Shown here: piece after piece, positions 31,803-34,178 of the stretch
How the letters are laid out: each line of letters starts with the position of its first letter
Position numbering within the stretch: position 1 is the stretch's first letter
Source: Acidimicrobiaceae bacterium
GTDB lineage: Bacteria > Actinomycetota > Acidimicrobiia > Acidimicrobiales > Aldehydirespiratoraceae
Assembly (NCBI GenBank): GCA_016845585.1
Contig: JAERSO010000147.1
Span: forward strand, 1 to 34,178
DNA: 34,178 bases
Direction: 5' to 3'
Made by a program: the position numbers and the translations under genes
Notes under the pieces: generated by a model
Told to the model about the DNA's origin: nothing
Database searches by the model: none
What the model saw: the letters and a program-made list of their open reading frames with translations, nothing else

Positions 31803-33014
31803 TCAGCCGACGATGTCGGCCGCAGCCAGGTCGTCGATCTCATCGGCGGTGAGTCCGATCGATTCGAGGACCTCTCGGGTGTGCTCGCCAACCTCCGGAG
31901 ACCGGCCCCTCGGCCCGACGTCGAGTCCCTCGAACTGCATCGGCGCTCGGACCGTGCGGTACGAGCCGTGTTCCTGGTGCTCCACGGTCGGGAAGAGACC
32001 GATCGCCTCGGCCTGTGGATCGACGGCGACCTCGTCCAAGCCGAGCACCGGTCCCCAGATGATGCCGGCCTCATCGAAGCGGGCGCCCCACTCGTCTCGG
32101 CTTCGGGTCAGAAACCGTTCGTCGAGGAGGCCGATGAGCTCCTCCATGTTGTCGAAACGCGCCTTCGGTGTGACAAATCGTTCATCGTCGATCAACTCGT
32201 CGAGTTCCAGGGCGCGACACATCCGATCCCAGGCCGGCACGTCGAGGTTGTTGATCACGATCCAGTATCCGTCACCGCACGGGAACCGGTTGGCGGTGGC
32301 CACGATCATCTGGGTGCGGCGGCGACGGCGGACGGGCGCCTGATCGACCGCGGTGATCGCGAAGTCCGACGCCTGTGTCCACACCGCCGACTCGAACAAC
32401 GACGTCTCGACGGCCTGACCCTCGCCGGTCGCCTCGGCGACGCGAAGCGCTGCGAGGATCGCCGCCACGAGCGCGAGGCCGGCCGTGTGATCCCCCTGCG
32501 CCGGACGGGCGCCGGGAACCATGCCGTCATTGCCTTCCCGCATGGCGTCGTAGAGGCCGGACCGGCCGAAGAATGCGGTGACATCGAACCCGGGGCGTAA
32601 TGCGTCAGGCCCCGCCGTGCCGTAGCCGGTCAGCGTGGCGTGGACGATGCTCGGATTGATCGCCAGCAGCGTGGCCGCGTCCAGACCGAACCGTTCCTGA
32701 CGATGGGGCAGGAGGTTGCACAGGAACACCTGCGCGCTCCCACACAGCCGCTGAGCGAGTGCCGCCCCTTCATCGGTGTCGAGGGCCACCGCGATCGATC
32801 GTTTGCCGCGGTTGTCGACGTCGAATTGGAAATCGTAGGTGCTCAGCGGCCCATCGACCTTCGCCGGCCTCGACTTCCCGCGGATCGGGTCACCGGTCAG
32901 TGGTTCGATCTTCACCACGTCGGCGCCGAGGTCGGCCAGGATCGCTCCGGCGCTCGGGGCGGCCATGTAACTGTCGACGGCGACGACTCGGACGCCTTCC
33001 AAAGGTGCTCGCAT
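31803..33014 (-). CDS. CaiB/BaiF family (class III) CoA-transferase
   Basis: A 403-residue enzyme that moves CoA between carboxylic acids. Start MRAPLEGVRVVAVDSYMAAPSAG is at 33014. LGADVVKIEPLTGDPIRG, NRGKRSIAVALDTDEG and LRPGFD with Asp144 (the residue that forms the aspartyl anhydride) are the family motifs, followed by GDHTAGLALVAAILAALR, GEGQAVETSLFESAVW and ANRFPCGDGYWIVI. The C-terminal IIWGPVLGLDEVAVDPQAEAIG completes the fold. The substrate is not predictable. It diverges from the FAD oxidase over 61 bp and ends 68 bp before the HD gene. Confidence 0.9.
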   Translation of the reverse strand: MRAPLEGVRVVAVDSYMAAPSAGAILADLGADVVKIEPLTGDPIRGKSRPAKVDGPLSTYDFQFDVDNRGKRSIAVALDTDEGAALAQRLCGSAQVFLCNLLPHRQERFGLDAATLLAINPSIVHATLTGYGTAGPDALRPGFDVTAFFGRSGLYDAMREGNDGMVPGARPAQGDHTAGLALVAAILAALRVAEATGEGQAVETSLFESAVWTQASDFAITAVDQAPVRRRRRTQMIVATANRFPCGDGYWIVINNLDVPAWDRMCRALELDELIDDERFVTPKARFDNMEELIGLLDERFLTRSRDEWGARFDEAGIIWGPVLGLDEVAVDPQAEAIGLFPTVEHQEHGSYRTVRAPMQFEGLDVGPRGRSPEVGEHTREVLESIGLTADEIDDLAAADIVG

Positions 33015-33063
33015 GATCGACCAGTGTGGTCCGTGAAGTACTCGAACCGTCAACTCAGGTCGC

Positions 33064-33069
33064 TAGTGT
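33064..33069 (+). promoter_or_regulatory. Putative leaderless -10 element of the FAD oxidase gene
   Basis: TAGTGT ends 6 nt before the ATG at 33076. Confidence 0.4.
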
Positions 33070-33075
33070 GCGGCG

Positions 33076-34178
33076 ATGGTCGACGGATTCGATATCGCAA
33101 TCGTCGGGGGAGGCATCGCCGGCGTGTCCGCCGGGGCGCACCTCGCAGAGGCCGGGCTCAACGTGGTCCTGCTCGAGGCCGAGACAACCCTGGCGTACCA
33201 CACCACCGGCCGATCGGCGGCCCAGTACCTCGAGAACTACGGCAATGACACGGTCCGGCGTCTCACCCTCGCCAGCCGGTCCTACATGGAAGACCCCGGC
33301 GAGTGGGCCGACGGGCCGCTCCTCGGAAGCCGCCCTTTGCTGAAGGTCGGCCGCGCCGGAAAGGTCGCCGATCTCAAGGCAGAGGTCGAACACGCCAAGG
33401 CACTCGTGCCGTCCACGACATTCGTCGACGGGGACGAAGCCCGGCGGATCCTCCCCATCCTTCGCGACGACATCGAAGGCGCGGTCCATGAGCCGTTCTC
33501 GATGGACATCGACGTGGCCGGACTACATCAGAGCTATGTGCGGCGGATGCGGGCTTCGGGCGGTGAGATTCGACCGTCCAACCGGGTCGTCGGTTTGGCC
33601 CGCTCAGGCGATGGTTGGCAGGTGGACACGGGTTCGACGACGGTGGCCGCATCGATCGTGGTGAACGCGGCCGGAGCCTGGGGTGATCTCGTCGGTGCCG
33701 AGGCGGGAGCCGCCCCGGTCGGCCTGCATCCGCTCCGTCGCACGATCGCGATCGCCGCCATTCCCGACGACCACGACCCCGCCGACGTCGCCCGTTGGCC
33801 GTTGACCTCGTTCGAACCCGACTCGGGCCCGATGGTCGGCTACTGCAAGCCCGAGCCCGGCGGGCTGATGGTGTCGCCGGCCGACGAAACTCCGTCGGAG
33901 CCCTGCGACGCCAAACCCGAGGAGCTCGACGTCGCCCTCGGGCTGGCCAACCTCGCCGAGTTCACCACGCTCGACGTCCGCCATGTGCGCTCCACCTGGG
34001 CCGGCCTCCGCACCTTCACCGCCGATCGAACGCAGGTCGCCGGATTCGATCCCGAGATCGACGGGTTCTTCTGGCTGGTCGGCCAGGGCGGCTACGGCAT
34101 CCACACATCCGAGGCTCTGGCGCTGGCCACGACCGGGCTCATCGTCGACGAAGAGATCCCGTCGACGCTCTCCGACGT
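33076..34178 (+). CDS. FAD-dependent amine/D-amino acid oxidoreductase (cut by window end)
   Basis: At least 367 residues, open to the right edge. The N-terminal dinucleotide fold FDIAIVGGGIAGVSAGAHLAEAGLNVVLLEAE is followed by LAYHTTGRSAAQYLENYGN, which resembles D-arginine dehydrogenase (DauA) and other DadA/DAO-type flavoenzymes. Further blocks are VVNAAGAWGDLVG near residue 200, RSTWAGLRTFTADR and FFWLVGQGGYGIHTSEALAL, the flavin-proximal C-terminal signature. The family oxidatively deaminates D-amino acids or secondary amines in the cytoplasm or at the membrane. At most a few dozen residues should be missing. It diverges from the CoA-transferase gene over 61 bp. Confidence 0.88.
   Translation, partial: MVDGFDIAIVGGGIAGVSAGAHLAEAGLNVVLLEAETTLAYHTTGRSAAQYLENYGNDTVRRLTLASRSYMEDPGEWADGPLLGSRPLLKVGRAGKVADLKAEVEHAKALVPSTTFVDGDEARRILPILRDDIEGAVHEPFSMDIDVAGLHQSYVRRMRASGGEIRPSNRVVGLARSGDGWQVDTGSTTVAASIVVNAAGAWGDLVGAEAGAAPVGLHPLRRTIAIAAIPDDHDPADVARWPLTSFEPDSGPMVGYCKPEPGGLMVSPADETPSEPCDAKPEELDVALGLANLAEFTTLDVRHVRSTWAGLRTFTADRTQVAGFDPEIDGFFWLVGQGGYGIHTSEALALATTGLIVDEEIPSTLSD

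Overview
The window is about 34 kb of GC-rich (roughly 65-68 percent), densely coded bacterial chromosome. The best fit is Actinomycetota. It carries a mycothione reductase, and a gcvH / FHA (GarA-like) / FtsR-type MerR / bifunctional nuclease / second MerR block that matches the Mycobacterium tuberculosis Rv1826-Rv1830 region. A member of the Acidimicrobiia (Ilumatobacter-like) is my guess; the sequence does not prove it. I see no IS elements, phage genes, CRISPR arrays, rRNA or tRNA genes. No gap exceeds 300 bp; the longest non-coding stretch is 27306-27571, which holds a cobalamin riboswitch and the selD upstream region.

Layout. 1-3.6 kb: the end of an indolepyruvate ferredoxin oxidoreductase-family gene, a CitE-like acyl-CoA lyase, a convergent MaoC hydratase, a septum-formation-domain lipoprotein and a cupin. 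3.6-8 kb: mycothione reductase, glpD and a chorismate synthase of the E. coli type, all on the plus strand. 7.99-13.6 kb (minus strand): a nine-gene glycine-cleavage and regulator block, gcvH - FHA protein - ftsR - hpt - bifunctional nuclease - merR - PD-(D/E)XK-like protein - gcvT - M15 peptidase. 13.7-17.2 kb: a nucleotidyltransferase/phosphomannomutase-like fusion and pgsA (minus), divergent from a HIT protein (plus). 17.2-21.1 kb: SRAP protein and a membrane protein (minus), maf and dusB (plus).

21.1-27.5 kb (minus strand): one long cobalamin import and lower-loop assembly operon, btuF-btuC-btuD-cobO-cobU-cobT-cobS-cobC, headed by a recognisable cobalamin riboswitch. Its cobT is broken by an internal deletion and frameshift. 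Divergent from it, selD (27572-28621) contains an in-frame UGA at the catalytic position with a SECIS-like hairpin directly behind it, so SelD is probably itself a selenoprotein. After selD come a large unrecognised single-pass membrane protein, an HD-domain protein, a class III CoA-transferase and a FAD amine oxidase cut by the window end.

Two themes run across the window. Many promoter-proximal genes have a TANNNT hexamer exactly 6-7 nt before the start codon, the signature of leaderless transcription, and pgsA and the HIT gene share an overlapping pair of such elements. The genes themselves are mostly housekeeping. The most interesting items are the selenocysteine SelD, the damaged cobT, the membrane protein at 28674-31127 and the catalytically degenerate phosphomannomutase-like domain.
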